In this document: in pieces, positions 26,446 to 36,103 of the stretch
How the letters are laid out: every line of letters starts with the position of its first letter
Numbering within the stretch: position 1 is the stretch's first letter
Origin: Hymenobacter sp. BT18
GTDB taxonomy: Bacteria > Bacteroidota > Bacteroidia > Cytophagales > Hymenobacteraceae
Direction of reading: 5' to 3'
Length of the DNA: 64,000 bases
Assembly: GCF_012273015.1 (NCBI RefSeq)
Contig: NZ_CP050954.1
Span: forward strand, 806,001-870,000
Position numbers and translations under genes: made by a program
The notes under the pieces: model-generated
Told to the model about the DNA's origin: nothing
Databases searched by the model: none
What the model saw: the letters and a program-made list of their open reading frames with translations, nothing else

Positions 26446-26477
26446 AAAATGCCCTGGGTACTCTCCCAGGGCATTTT
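26446..26477 (+). terminator. Intrinsic terminator, 13-bp stem
   Basis: Bases 26446-26458 pair with 26465-26477 around a 6-nt loop, ending in a T run. It lies 35 nt after the transglutaminase-like gene. Confidence 0.9.
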
Positions 26478-26701
26478 TGCATCTGATAGCCGGCCCTGAC
26501 CAACCGGTCCCAGGCTGTTGCCAGCGGTTTTTGCTATGCAACCTGCAACCTTGAGCGCCGCTCAGGGTCCGTTTATTTTGTTGTTAACTCAATACAATGC
26601 GGGCATTTGGCGTTCTTTGCCTGGCCCTGAAACCGACACGCCACCTGCTTCGGGCGGCGCTATTGATGAACCCTTTTTAAGCAGCACCACGTTGCGTACC
26701 T

Positions 26702-26914
26702 ATGGCAACTTCCAGTAAACGTACCCGTCCTCGCGCAGCCGCTGAAACCACTGCGCCTGCTCTCTCACATGCCGATCAACTACAGGCGCTCCACACGCGG
26801 GAGGAAGGCAAAACTGTTATGTACAAACAGGATGCCTGGGGGCACATTGAAACCCGTTTCGTTCGAACTCAGAATGTGGCAGCTTGGGAAGCCAAAGGCT
26901 TCTTTGTACGCTAG
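26702..26914 (+). CDS. Hypothetical 70-aa protein
   Basis: A small basic protein (MATSSKRTRPRAAAETT ... YKQDAWGHIETRFVRTQNVAAWEAKGFFVR) with no signal peptide or membrane helix. The N-terminal third is Lys/Arg/Ala-rich and probably disordered; the C-terminal part looks folded with several aromatics. No family was recognised. A terminator-like hairpin 30 nt after the stop supports expression. A nucleic-acid-binding role is only a guess from the basic tail. Confidence 0.6.
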   Translation: MATSSKRTRPRAAAETTAPALSHADQLQALHTREEGKTVMYKQDAWGHIETRFVRTQNVAAWEAKGFFVR

Positions 26915-26943
26915 CCGGTCCCACTCTACTTTCTTTTTTATCC

Positions 26944-26970
26944 AAAGCCCCTACCCCTGGTTGGGGCTTT
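26944..26970 (+). terminator. Terminator-like hairpin after the 70-aa gene
   Basis: AAAGCCCC (26944-26951) pairs with GGGGCTTT (26963-26970) and is followed by further T residues. The stem is short (8 bp) but the T run is clear. Confidence 0.75.
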
Positions 26971-28258
26971 TTCTATGCCCATCGTTTCAGCCAGCACAGC
27001 CACTCTGCCGCTCGCACTTAGACTCTGAGGCAATTGGCGACTTTTTTTACACTTTTTATAAAAATTTTTAGCAGGTCGTATTGATAACTTTAAGTTATAA
27101 CTAATAACAACAGGTTATTTTACAGGAATTCTGTTTGCCAGCTATAGTCTCTCACTGGTTTAGGGTGGCGTGAAAACTGAATCTGCACGACGAGGAACTG
27201 TAAAAAGCCTGAATAAGGGCTATTGAAGTCAATTATTGTTGTCGTGCAGCCATGATTCTGAAAATGACTGCCTGACTTCGAACACGGCTGAATCGGCAGG
27301 TTTGGGTATAAAGTTTAGTTATGAAAAGTAGGTCTGACACGTACCCTTTTCAGGGCTTAAAGAGGCATTTCTCAGGGTCTTGGGCCCGGAAACGGCTTGT
27401 ATTTCAAAAGAATCCTCCTCTACATTTGTCGCACTACTCTTCTACAAAACAGAGAAGATGGGATGTACGCAAAGCAGAAACGAACCTGGCTTTGCTACGC
27501 ATCGGTACGCTGGGATAACCCTGAAAACCGATGAAGGCTTCGTCCTATTAAAGCAAGTTGCTATGAACCTCACTGGCCCTTCTGCTGCTTATTTCGCCAC
27601 TCCCGAGTTGGTAGAGCGGTGTTGTTGCGGCGCAACTGCTGTGTTCGTCAGCCAGGGAGCCGCATAACTGCCAGCATACCGGCACACCGCTTCCTGACCC
27701 AGGTAAGCCACCTTCCCGACAAGCATGGGGTGTCCGGCTGCAGGGTGGCCTAAGCCAAGCTGGATTGCACTTTTTCCAGGCGGCTACTTATAGCCCGGAT
27801 TACCGACACGCTGTTTCCTACTAAGGTCTGTAACTGGAAAATCCGTCCACTACCTTCCTCTGGGTTTACGGCTGCGACCTGTACTTGCCGCAGCCTACCA
27901 GACGGAAAACCGGCCCTTTAGCGCCTCTGGAGCGCACCGATGAGCAAGCCCTTAGCCTGGTAATTGTTCTATTTTCTCAGCCACGGGCATCGGCCTGCTG
28001 ACTGCTTGCGCTTTACGCCCTCATACCGCCTTTCCCTTGCCCTATGCAAGCCGAAAGCTACATGGGAGTAGGTAGGCTCAGCGGCAGCGCAAGCCAAATC
28101 CTTTCATTCCCGAACACCTGATAATTCAAAGTATCCGGTAACCCGGCATACCAGGCTTACTCGCGAAAACTCAGTTAGGGTTTGCGCGGAGCCCTGCGCA
28201 TGGCAACAGGCAGCGCATGCTTCGGCTGACCCTATCACACCCTTCCTCTCTTCTTTTC
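26971..28258. other. Gene-poor region of about 1.3 kb upstream of the SusC gene
   Basis: No open frame here has convincing protein character; two short overlapping frames (27321-27518 and 27380-27667) encode Cys-rich or basic nonsense-like peptides. The first 200 nt are AT-rich, and the rest has lower GC than the flanking genes. A perfect inverted repeat ATAACTT-T-AAGTTAT lies at 27084-27098 and a nested stem at 27183-27249. It may hold a decayed gene, regulatory RNA or a long leader for the SusC operon. Confidence 0.55.
27183..27249. other. Nested stem structure, possible structured RNA element
   Basis: CTGCACGAC (27183-27191) pairs exactly with GTCGTGCAG (27241-27249), extendable by two further pairs including one wobble. 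Inside it, AGCCT (27206-27210) pairs with GGGCT (27217-27221). No known RNA family was recognised; the pairing is the only evidence. Confidence 0.3.
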
Positions 28259-31200
28259 ATGAACTACTCTCTACTTCCTATTGTGCTGGCACTGGGTACC
28301 GTTGGGGCGCCGTCGGCAAGCAGCGCTCCACGGCCAGGTCACTACCTGGTTGCGGTAACGCCTGTAACCGGAAAGGTGCTCGACGAAAATGGCCAGGCCC
28401 TACCCGGCGTGACGGTGCGGGTAAAAGGCACTGCTACGGGTACTACCACGGCTGAGAACGGGGAGTTCAGCCTCAGTGAAACCCCAGAAAACGCCACGCT
28501 TATCTTTTCCTTTATCGGCTATAAGTCCCAGGAAGTCAAAGCCGGGCAAGCTGGCAGCCTGACGGTGCGCCTGGTGCCGGACCAGGGCCAGCTAAACGAA
28601 GTGGTAGTGGTGGGCTACGGCACCCAGCAGCGCAAAAACCTGACGGGCTCCATCGTGAAGGTTGACCCCACCGATACCAAAGAGCTACCCGTGGGCAGCT
28701 TCGACGCGCAGCTCCAGGGCAAAGTGTCGGGGGTGCAGATTTCTTCCAACTCCGGGGTGCCGGGCGGGGCCGTGAACGTGCGGGTGCGCGGGGCCACCAC
28801 CATCAACGGCTCCAACACGCCGCTATATGTGGTGGACGGTGTATTTATGAACAACAACAGCCTGCAAACCATCAGCACCGGGGGAAAAGCCTCGTCGCCC
28901 ATTGCCGACCTAAATCCGGCCGACATTGAAAACGTGGAGGTGCTCAAGGATGCCGACGCCACGGCCCTATACGGGGCCCGGGGCGCCAACGGAGTTATCC
29001 TCATCACCACCAAGCGCGGCAGCTACAACCAAAAGCCGCGGGTGAGCTTGAACGTGTCGCAGGGCTGGGCCAAGGCGGCCAAGCTCTGGGACCTGGCTAC
29101 CGGGCCGGAACATGCCCAACTCGTCAACGAAAACTGGCTGAATACCACTGGATCTACCCCGCACACCTACGAAAACCGGCCCTACCGCCCCGTTTCGGAG
29201 GGTGGCCGCGGGCTACCGGAAGAGCAACCAACCTACGACCGGTTGGGGCAGATATTTCGCACGGCCCGTCTGCAGAACTACGACCTGGCCGTGACCGGGG
29301 GCAGCAGCAGCACCCGCTACTACATTGGCGGAGGTTATACCAAGCAGGAGTCTATTCTGCGGCCCATCGACTTTCAGCGCGCCAGCTTCAAGGTGAACCT
29401 TGATCAGCAGATTTCCGACCGGGTGCAGATTGGCGTCAGTAACTCCTTTTCGCGCACGTACCGCAACGAAGGGCGCGCCGGGGACGGCCCCGCGGGCGGC
29501 TTGCTGCAGGCCGCTTTGCACACGCCCACTCTGCTTTCGCCCTACGATGCCAACGGGCGGCTGGTAGGCCGCGCCAGCTTCGACAACGTGGAGCTGCTCA
29601 TCAACAACTACGACGTCAACTCCACTAGCCTGCGCTACATCGGCAACTTGTACGGCGATGTACAGCTGCTGCCCACTCTGAAGTTTCGCACCAGCTTCGG
29701 CGTGGACTACAACAACTACGACGAAGAGGAATACTGGAACACGCTGCTGATTGCGGGAGCTGGCGTAGGCGGCCTAGCGACGTCGAGCATCACGCAGTAC
29801 ACCTCCCTGCTCAACGAAAACACGCTCAACTACCGGCAGCAGTTTGGCAAGCACGGCCTGGGGCTGCTCCTGGGCCAGGGCCTGCAGAGCGACACAAACG
29901 GCCGCACCTTTGCCCAAGGCACGGGCTTCCCCAACAATGCCTTTAAGGAAATATCGGCCGCTTCCGTCACGAGCAGTACCCGGAACTGGTCGGGCTACCG
30001 GCTAGCCTCCTTTTTCGGCCGGGCAGACTACAACTTCGACGACCGGTACCTGCTGAACGTGAGCTTCCGGGCCGATGGCTCCTCCCGCTTCGGCAAGAAA
30101 AATCAGTGGGGCTACTTCCCGAGCGTGGGCGCCGCCTGGCGCGTGAAGCAGGAAAGCTTTCTGCGTGACGTGCCCGTGCTCAGCGACCTGAAGCTGCGGG
30201 CTTCGTATGGGCTGACGGGCAACCAGAACGGCATCGGCAACTTCGCGGCCCGGGGCCTGTGGAACGGTGGGGCCAACTACCTGGGCGCGGCCGGCATTGC
30301 ACCCCAGCAGCTGGCCAATGCCGACCTGAAATGGGAGCAAACCTCCCAGGCCAACGTGGGCGTGGACGTAGCTTTCTGGGACGGACGCGTGGCCCTGGAA
30401 TTCAACGCGTACTACAAGTACACCAAGAACGGCCTGATTCAGCTCACGAAGCCCGCCACCACCGGTTTCCCCTACTACTGGGCTAATGCCGTGGAAGTGA
30501 GCAACAAGGGGGTGGAGTTTGCCCTCAACACCGTGAACGTGCGGCAGGCCGATTTCAGCTGGAATACCAGCTTCAACATTGCCAGCAACGCCAACAACAT
30601 CGAAAAGCTGGCCACGCCCACCAAATTCGGCAGCCGCGACCTGATTCTGCAGCAGGAAGGCCACCCCCTGTACTCGTTCTGGGTGTACAAGCAGCTGGAG
30701 GTAGATCCAGAAACGGGCAACGCCGTGTACGATGACGTGAACCGCGACGGGAAGATTACGGCCGCCGACCGGCAAATTGTGGGCAGCATCTGGCCCAAGT
30801 TCTTTGGCGGCCTGAACAACACCTTCACGTACCGGGGCTTCGACGCCAGTGTGCTGGTGGCCTTCCAGTACGGCAATAAGGTGTACAACCACAACCGCTT
30901 CTTTGGGGAAGGCGGCGGGGCCCGCGACGAAGCCCGCGTCATCTTCGCCAGCAACCTGGACCGCTGGCAGCGGCCTGGCGACCAAACTGACGTGCCCCGC
31001 CCCGATGGCATCAACGTGAACAACTACCTCGATGGGGGCAGCCGCTGGCTGGAAGACGGCTCGTTCATTCGGCTGCGCAACGTGAGTGTGGGCTACACCC
31101 TGCCCGAGCGCCTTACCCGGGGCCTGCACGGCAGCTCCATTCGGGTGTACGCCCAGGGCACCAACCTGGCCTTGCTCACCAACTACTCCGGCCTCGACCC

Positions 31201-31300
31201 CGAGTCGGCGGCCAGCAGCGACGCCAACCAGCAGGGCATCGACCTGGGCACTCCCCCGCAGCCGCGCAGCCTGCAGATAGGCATCAGCGCTACTTTCTAA
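28259..31300 (+). CDS. SusC/RagA-family TonB-dependent outer membrane receptor
   Basis: The protein forms the gated outer-membrane channel of a SusCD nutrient uptake pair. It has a CarboxypepD_reg-like domain (VTGKVLDENGQALPGVTVRVKGT), a TonB-box-like linker (LNEVVVVGYGTQ), a plug domain (PLYVVDGVFMNN; LKDADATALYGARGANGVILITTKRG) and a long 22-strand-type barrel ending in ISATF. The ATG at 28259 is used; its leader MNYSLLPIVLALGTVGAPSASSA is an acceptable though short signal peptide. SusD follows 76 nt later. No sigma/anti-sigma pair is nearby. The substrate is unknown. Confidence 0.93.
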   Translation: MNYSLLPIVLALGTVGAPSASSAPRPGHYLVAVTPVTGKVLDENGQALPGVTVRVKGTATGTTTAENGEFSLSETPENATLIFSFIGYKSQEVKAGQAGSLTVRLVPDQGQLNEVVVVGYGTQQRKNLTGSIVKVDPTDTKELPVGSFDAQLQGKVSGVQISSNSGVPGGAVNVRVRGATTINGSNTPLYVVDGVFMNNNSLQTISTGGKASSPIADLNPADIENVEVLKDADATALYGARGANGVILITTKRGSYNQKPRVSLNVSQGWAKAAKLWDLATGPEHAQLVNENWLNTTGSTPHTYENRPYRPVSEGGRGLPEEQPTYDRLGQIFRTARLQNYDLAVTGGSSSTRYYIGGGYTKQESILRPIDFQRASFKVNLDQQISDRVQIGVSNSFSRTYRNEGRAGDGPAGGLLQAALHTPTLLSPYDANGRLVGRASFDNVELLINNYDVNSTSLRYIGNLYGDVQLLPTLKFRTSFGVDYNNYDEEEYWNTLLIAGAGVGGLATSSITQYTSLLNENTLNYRQQFGKHGLGLLLGQGLQSDTNGRTFAQGTGFPNNAFKEISAASVTSSTRNWSGYRLASFFGRADYNFDDRYLLNVSFRADGSSRFGKKNQWGYFPSVGAAWRVKQESFLRDVPVLSDLKLRASYGLTGNQNGIGNFAARGLWNGGANYLGAAGIAPQQLANADLKWEQTSQANVGVDVAFWDGRVALEFNAYYKYTKNGLIQLTKPATTGFPYYWANAVEVSNKGVEFALNTVNVRQADFSWNTSFNIASNANNIEKLATPTKFGSRDLILQQEGHPLYSFWVYKQLEVDPETGNAVYDDVNRDGKITAADRQIVGSIWPKFFGGLNNTFTYRGFDASVLVAFQYGNKVYNHNRFFGEGGGARDEARVIFASNLDRWQRPGDQTDVPRPDGINVNNYLDGGSRWLEDGSFIRLRNVSVGYTLPERLTRGLHGSSIRVYAQGTNLALLTNYSGLDPESAASSDANQQGIDLGTPPQPRSLQIGISATF

Positions 31301-31376
31301 CTCTTTCTTCGGAAGGCTTCTGCCGCGCGTTACCGCCCAGCATTCCGGAACCAAAAAACCAGAAACCAGCATCATC

Positions 31377-32777
31377 ATGTCTACCGCCTACTTAAAAACC
31401 GTCGCTTTTTTCGCTTCCATAGCCGTAGCCTTCAGCGTATCGGCGTGCGCGGACTTTCTGGATGTAGAGCCCCGCGAATCCATTGCCGATGACCTAACCG
31501 TGACCGACCAGAAGTCGGCGGCGACGGCCCTGAACGGGGTGTACAGCGCCCTGGCCAGCGGCGGCTACTACGGCACCAGCTTCCAGAGCATCGGCTACCT
31601 CACCGGCGACAACGTGCAGTGGACGGGCACCCAGTCGCAGGTGCAGGAGTTCATCAACCACAACGTGCGGGCCGATAACTCGACTATCAGCACCGTGTGG
31701 TCGGCCATTTACGTGACCATCAACCGCGCCAACCACGTCATCAGCAAAGTGCCCGCCGTGACGGACCCGCTGCTGACGGAGGCCCTGCGCAATCAGTACG
31801 TGGGCGAGGCTTACTTCCTGCGCGCCCTGGCTTATTTCGACCTAGCCCGCACCTTCGGCGGGGTGCCCATTATCACGGAGCCTACCTTATCGGCTACGGC
31901 TAACCAGGGCATACCGCGGGCTACTCAGGCGGAAACCTACGCCCAGGTGCTCCGCGACCTGGAAACCGCCGAGCCGCTGCTGCCCAACCCGGCCACCGTA
32001 GCTACCAACGACCGGTACCGGGCCACCCGCAAAACGGTGTGGGCCCTGAAAGCCCGGCTATACCTGTACCAGCAGAACTGGGCCCTGGCCGAGGAATACG
32101 CCACCCGCCTCATCAGCGACAACGCTAACTACCAGCTGGTAGCGCCCTTCAACGCCTGGTTTACGGGCAACGTGCGCGGCACCCGCGAATCGGTGTTTGA
32201 GCTGTTCTACAACGGTACTACCGAAGTGAACGGCCACCGCGGGCAGTGGCAGCCCACCGTGAACGGCGGCACCCGCCAATGGGCCCCCAACCAAGCCCTG
32301 GTTTCGTTGCTGACCACGGAGCCCAACAATGCCGCCAATGGACGTAGCGCGCTGATTGCCGCCGTGAACAATACCACCTGGTACGGCAACCTCTACTACC
32401 GCAGCCCCGGCTCCGACCCCAGCTACATTTTCCGCATTGCCGAGCTGTACTTGATTCGGGCGGAAGCCCTGGCCCAGCAAGGCAAGCTCCCCGAGGCTCT
32501 GGCCGACCTGAACGCGGTGCGCGGCCGGGCCGGGCTGGAAGCCAGCCCGGCCGCCACTCCGGAGGAAGTGCTGCTCGCCATTGAGCAAGAGCGGAGACTG
32601 GAGTTTGCCCTGGAGCCCCACCGCTGGTTTGACCTAGTTCGCACGGGCCGCGCCACGGCGCTTTTCAAAGACCCGCTGGATGTCAACGCTCCGCTGCCCA
32701 GCTTCCGCTTGGTGCTGCCTATTCCTATCAGCCAGCTCCAGGTAGATGCGGCCCTGAAACAGAACGAGGGCTACTAG
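31377..32777 (+). CDS. SusD/RagB-family outer membrane lipoprotein
   Basis: The 466-aa precursor has a lipoprotein signal (FFASIAVAFSVSAC, lipobox SVSAC) and the SusD pattern: DFLDVEPRESI at the mature start, TPR-like helices (GEAYFLRALAYFDLARTFGGVPII), YLIRAEALAQQGKLPEALADLNAVRGRAGL, and a C-terminal LEFALEPHRWFDLVRTG. It caps the SusC channel and binds the incoming ligand at the cell surface. It lies directly after SusC. The next genes in the same direction begin after a dispersed repeat at 32804-32901. Confidence 0.95.
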   Translation: MSTAYLKTVAFFASIAVAFSVSACADFLDVEPRESIADDLTVTDQKSAATALNGVYSALASGGYYGTSFQSIGYLTGDNVQWTGTQSQVQEFINHNVRADNSTISTVWSAIYVTINRANHVISKVPAVTDPLLTEALRNQYVGEAYFLRALAYFDLARTFGGVPIITEPTLSATANQGIPRATQAETYAQVLRDLETAEPLLPNPATVATNDRYRATRKTVWALKARLYLYQQNWALAEEYATRLISDNANYQLVAPFNAWFTGNVRGTRESVFELFYNGTTEVNGHRGQWQPTVNGGTRQWAPNQALVSLLTTEPNNAANGRSALIAAVNNTTWYGNLYYRSPGSDPSYIFRIAELYLIRAEALAQQGKLPEALADLNAVRGRAGLEASPAATPEEVLLAIEQERRLEFALEPHRWFDLVRTGRATALFKDPLDVNAPLPSFRLVLPIPISQLQVDAALKQNEGY

Positions 32778-32803
32778 GCCGCTATTAGAATTCTATTCAG
32801 AAC

Positions 32804-32901
32804 GTCATGCTGAGCGAAGTCGAAGCATCTCTACCGAACGATTTAGCTTGAACGAAGCGGTAGAGATGCTTCGGCTCCGCGGACGCCAGATGAAGCATGA
32901 C
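32804..32901. repeat. Two-part inverted repeat, candidate dispersed element
   Basis: GTCATGCT (32804-32811) pairs with AGCATGAC (32894-32901), and the 16-mers at 32821-32836 and 32858-32873 are exact reverse complements, giving a nested cruciform of about 98 nt. A diverged half copy with the same opening (GTCATGCCGAGCGGAGCCG) occurs at 45705-45723. I recall similar sequences between genes in Hymenobacter genomes; that is memory, not a search result. Confidence 0.7.
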
Positions 32902-32952
32902 AATTCCCAAACACAGGAATTGAATTTTCTGCTACCTCACACCACTACTCCC

Positions 32953-34347
32953 ATGAGCACAACCCTTTCACCCGCCGCGCCGGCCTCCGTAGCTGGCTTG
33001 CCCATAACAGCGCCCTCTCCAACCGCCGAGGCGCCGTGGTCGGAGTTCGAAAAAGCGGTGTTCCGCCTGGCCTTCCTGTACTTTTTCCTACAGATACTGC
33101 CCCTCGACTGGAAATACTACCGCGACGTAGCCGCCAACTGGCACGGCTTTTCGTTCGGGGACATTTTCCGGCTGGCGCATTACTCCCCCCGCGTTTTCAA
33201 CGGGCCCGACTCCTTCGTGAACTGGGCCGTGGTGGCACTGGTAGCTGTGGTGGGCGCCATCATCTGGAGCTTTTTTGACCGTCAGCGCACGGAATACAAC
33301 ACGCTTTACTACTGGTTGCGCGTGCTGGTGCGCTACCGGCTGGCGGCGGCCCTGCTGGCCTACGGCTTCCTGAAGTTCTTTCCGCTGCAAGCCCCGGCAC
33401 CTTCGCTCAGCCACCTGAACACGCATTACGGGGACCTGAGCAACTGGAAGATTTTTGCCCTGAGCCTGGGCATTGTGCCTTCCTACCAGTCATTTCTGGG
33501 GCTGGTGGAAATTACGGCGGCCCTGCTCCTACTCAACCGCCGCACCGCCAGCATTGGGGCCTTCCTGAGCTTGTCGTTTCTAGGCAACGTGTTTCTTTCC
33601 AACCTGGCTTATGAGGGCGGCGAGTACGTGTACAGCTTCTACCTGATTGCGCTGGGTTTGCTGGTGCTTTGGTACGATGCCCGCCGCGTGAACGACCTGC
33701 TCACGCTGGAGCGCCCGGCCACTCCCAACCGCTTTCGGCTGCGGCTGCCCGAGACCTGGCAGCGCACCACGCGACAGGGGCTGAAATGGGGCTTCGTGCT
33801 GCTGTTTGTGGGTGTGTATGGCACGAAAACTTACGCAGCTTACCAGCGCGGCTCCTACCACTACCCCGCCGCGACGGGCCTGGCTAATGTGGCCGGCCTC
33901 TACAACGTGCGCGAATTCCGGCTGGCCGGCCAGGTACGCCCTTACTCGGCCACCGACCCAGAACGCTGGCAGGATGTGGTGCTGGAAAAGTGGAATACAC
34001 TCAGCATCCGCTCGAACCAGCCCGTGGTGCTCGACCACAGCAACACCGAAGCCATTCACGCCCAGGACGCCGACCGCAACTTCGAGTATGCCGGGGCGGC
34101 CGGCCGCCACTACTACGCCTACCAGCTCAGCCCCGATGGGCAGACGCTGACTTTGCAAAACCGCAACCCGCTGGAAGGCCCAGGCAAGCTAACCCTGCGC
34201 CTCACCCGCCCCGACGCCCGCACCCTCACGCTCAGGGGCACCGACGAGCAGGGCCGCGACCTGCAGGTGGTGCTGGAAAAGCGCGACAAGAAATACCTGC
34301 TCGAGGAAGCCACCAAAACCGGCCGCCGCGGAGGCCTGAAGCTCTAG
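32953..34347 (+). CDS. DoxX-like membrane protein with soluble C-terminal domain (copy 1)
   Basis: The 464-aa protein has about six to eight hydrophobic segments in residues 35-300 containing a DoxX-like core (YGFLKFFPLQAPAPSL then EITAALLLLNRRTASIGAFLSLSFLGN). A soluble domain of about 150 residues follows (LYNVREFRLAGQVRPYSATDPERWQDVVLEKWNTLSIR ... DLQVVLEKRDKKYLLEEAT), probably outside the cytoplasm. The ATG at 32953 is chosen because the longer frame overlaps the repeat element. It is followed 28 nt later by a longer paralogue. DoxX-like is a weak family call; the role is unknown. Confidence 0.72.
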   Translation: MSTTLSPAAPASVAGLPITAPSPTAEAPWSEFEKAVFRLAFLYFFLQILPLDWKYYRDVAANWHGFSFGDIFRLAHYSPRVFNGPDSFVNWAVVALVAVVGAIIWSFFDRQRTEYNTLYYWLRVLVRYRLAAALLAYGFLKFFPLQAPAPSLSHLNTHYGDLSNWKIFALSLGIVPSYQSFLGLVEITAALLLLNRRTASIGAFLSLSFLGNVFLSNLAYEGGEYVYSFYLIALGLLVLWYDARRVNDLLTLERPATPNRFRLRLPETWQRTTRQGLKWGFVLLFVGVYGTKTYAAYQRGSYHYPAATGLANVAGLYNVREFRLAGQVRPYSATDPERWQDVVLEKWNTLSIRSNQPVVLDHSNTEAIHAQDADRNFEYAGAAGRHYYAYQLSPDGQTLTLQNRNPLEGPGKLTLRLTRPDARTLTLRGTDEQGRDLQVVLEKRDKKYLLEEATKTGRRGGLKL

Positions 34348-34375
34348 GTTCTCTTCACCTGAAACGACTACTGCT

Positions 34376-36097
34376 ATGTCTACTACTTCTTTCACCGTCG
34401 CGCCGGCCCCCGACACCCTGATAGCCCCAGCCACCCGCTCCGGGTACGCGCCGCCCACTAAAGCTACTGCCAACCGCCAGCCCTGGAAACCCTGGCAGCG
34501 CGTACTTTTCAGAGTAGCCTTCCCATTTTTCGTGCTCATGTCCTTGCCCAGCGACCTGGGCTGGTACAAGAACCTATTCACCATCGACTGGCTGCACGGA
34601 CATTACCGCGACGTGTACGACATTGCCCGGTTCTCGCCCACGTTCTTTCTGCGGGGCGGAGCCGAAGACGGCACGCCGGCCTTGCTGGGCTACGACAAGT
34701 GGTTTATTGCCCTGGGCATTTCGCTGGTCATTGGGCTGATCTGGACGCTGCTTTCCCGCAAAAAGGAAGAATACGAGGTGCTTTATTACTGGCTGCGCGT
34801 GATTGTACGCTTCCGGGCCGGCATCGGCATCATCGGGTTCGGCTTCACCAAGGTATTTCCCACCCAGATGCCCTACCCGTCCCTTGGCCTCCTCAACAGT
34901 GACTTTGGCGACATGACGGCCCAGAAAATCTTCTGGCTGCAAATCGGTATCGTGCCCTGGTACCAAGTGTTTACGGGCGTGGTGGAAGTGCTGGCCGGGG
35001 CAATGCTGTTTTTCCGGCGCACCACCTTCCTGGGCGCGGCCCTGCTGCTGGGAGCCCTGGGCGACATTGTGTTCGTAAACTTTGCCTACGACGGTGGCGT
35101 GCACGTGTACAGCTCCTACTTTGTGCTGTTGGCAGCCTTTCTGATGGTGCAGGACATTCCCAACCTCTACAACCTCCTCATTCGGGAGCAGTACACCGTG
35201 CCCCAGCACTACCACCCTACGTTCCGGGAATCCTGGCTGCGCTTTACCCGCCTGGGACTGAAGGTGGCTACTTTCGGCATCTTTCTGGTGTACCTGACTT
35301 ACCTCGAATACCTCAACTTCACCTTCGACCCCTACAAGCAGCCGGCCCAGAAAGGAATTACTGAGCTGCGCGGACTTTACAACGTGGCCGAGTTTCGCCT
35401 CAACGGGCAGGTGCTGCCTTACACCCCGCTCGACAGTGTGCGCTGGCAGCAGGCCACCTTCGAGAAGTGGACTAGTTTTACCTATAAAGTAAACCGGCCG
35501 CACAAGCTCGACCTCTCCAACGGCGGCGGCGCGGCCATGCGCGACATCAACCGCACCTTTGAAACTACGGGCCTCGCGGGCGGGCAGCGCGTATTTTACT
35601 ATGATGCTGACCCGCAAACCCGCACGCTCTACCTGCAAAGCAAAGTGCGCACCGGCAAAGACGAGCGAGGCCGCCGCCGGGAGCAGGAAAAAGCAACGGC
35701 CCAGGTGCGGGGCAGCAGCATCCCGGCTAGCCACAGCAATGGCTACGGCGGCGACTATGGGGGCAGCTACGTAGGCGGCAAAGAGGCCCAACAGCAGGCG
35801 CAATACCAGGCTTCTCTGGCCAGCTGGATCAGCCTGGAGGCCCAGGACCGCATCGGCGACGAAACCCAAAAAATCGACGCCCGGGCCCTGAGCACGCGGC
35901 GGCAGCGGGGCATCAAAGCCGAGCAGAAACCCGAGCAGCGTGACCGAATGACGCTAACTTACCGCACCACCGACGGGGGCCGGCATGTGGTGCTGCGCGG
36001 CCTCAACGAGCGGAAAGATTCCCTCTACGTCGTGCTGGAGCGCGTAGATCGAAAATACACCTTGTCGGAATCGACGCTGTCGGCCGGCCAATACTAA
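34376..36097 (+). CDS. DoxX-like membrane protein with soluble C-terminal domain (copy 2)
   Basis: The 573-aa paralogue of the previous gene shares LPSDLGWYKNLF, DVYDIARFSP, YYWLRVIVRFRAGIGIIGFGFTKVFP and the C-terminal GLYNVAEFRLNGQVLPYTPLDSVRWQQATFEKW. It carries an extra insert of about 90 residues, including a Gly/Tyr-rich patch (SNGYGGDYGGSYVGG) and a Gln/Ala/Arg-rich stretch, before the common ending LRGLNERKDSLYVVLERVDRKY. The two probably form a heteromeric membrane complex; that is inference from tandem paralogy. The flavoprotein gene starts 6 nt after its stop, indicating an operon. Confidence 0.72.
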   Translation: MSTTSFTVAPAPDTLIAPATRSGYAPPTKATANRQPWKPWQRVLFRVAFPFFVLMSLPSDLGWYKNLFTIDWLHGHYRDVYDIARFSPTFFLRGGAEDGTPALLGYDKWFIALGISLVIGLIWTLLSRKKEEYEVLYYWLRVIVRFRAGIGIIGFGFTKVFPTQMPYPSLGLLNSDFGDMTAQKIFWLQIGIVPWYQVFTGVVEVLAGAMLFFRRTTFLGAALLLGALGDIVFVNFAYDGGVHVYSSYFVLLAAFLMVQDIPNLYNLLIREQYTVPQHYHPTFRESWLRFTRLGLKVATFGIFLVYLTYLEYLNFTFDPYKQPAQKGITELRGLYNVAEFRLNGQVLPYTPLDSVRWQQATFEKWTSFTYKVNRPHKLDLSNGGGAAMRDINRTFETTGLAGGQRVFYYDADPQTRTLYLQSKVRTGKDERGRRREQEKATAQVRGSSIPASHSNGYGGDYGGSYVGGKEAQQQAQYQASLASWISLEAQDRIGDETQKIDARALSTRRQRGIKAEQKPEQRDRMTLTYRTTDGGRHVVLRGLNERKDSLYVVLERVDRKYTLSESTLSAGQY

Positions 36098-36103
36098 AAG
36101 CTG

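Noticed and set aside
27380..27667. 95-aa frame in the gap before SusC
   Set aside because: Cys-run and low-information composition, no upstream promoter and no family resemblance.
32804..32901. CRISPR repeat or rho-independent terminator
   Set aside because: Only one unit without regular spacers, and no T run; an inverted dispersed repeat explains it better.
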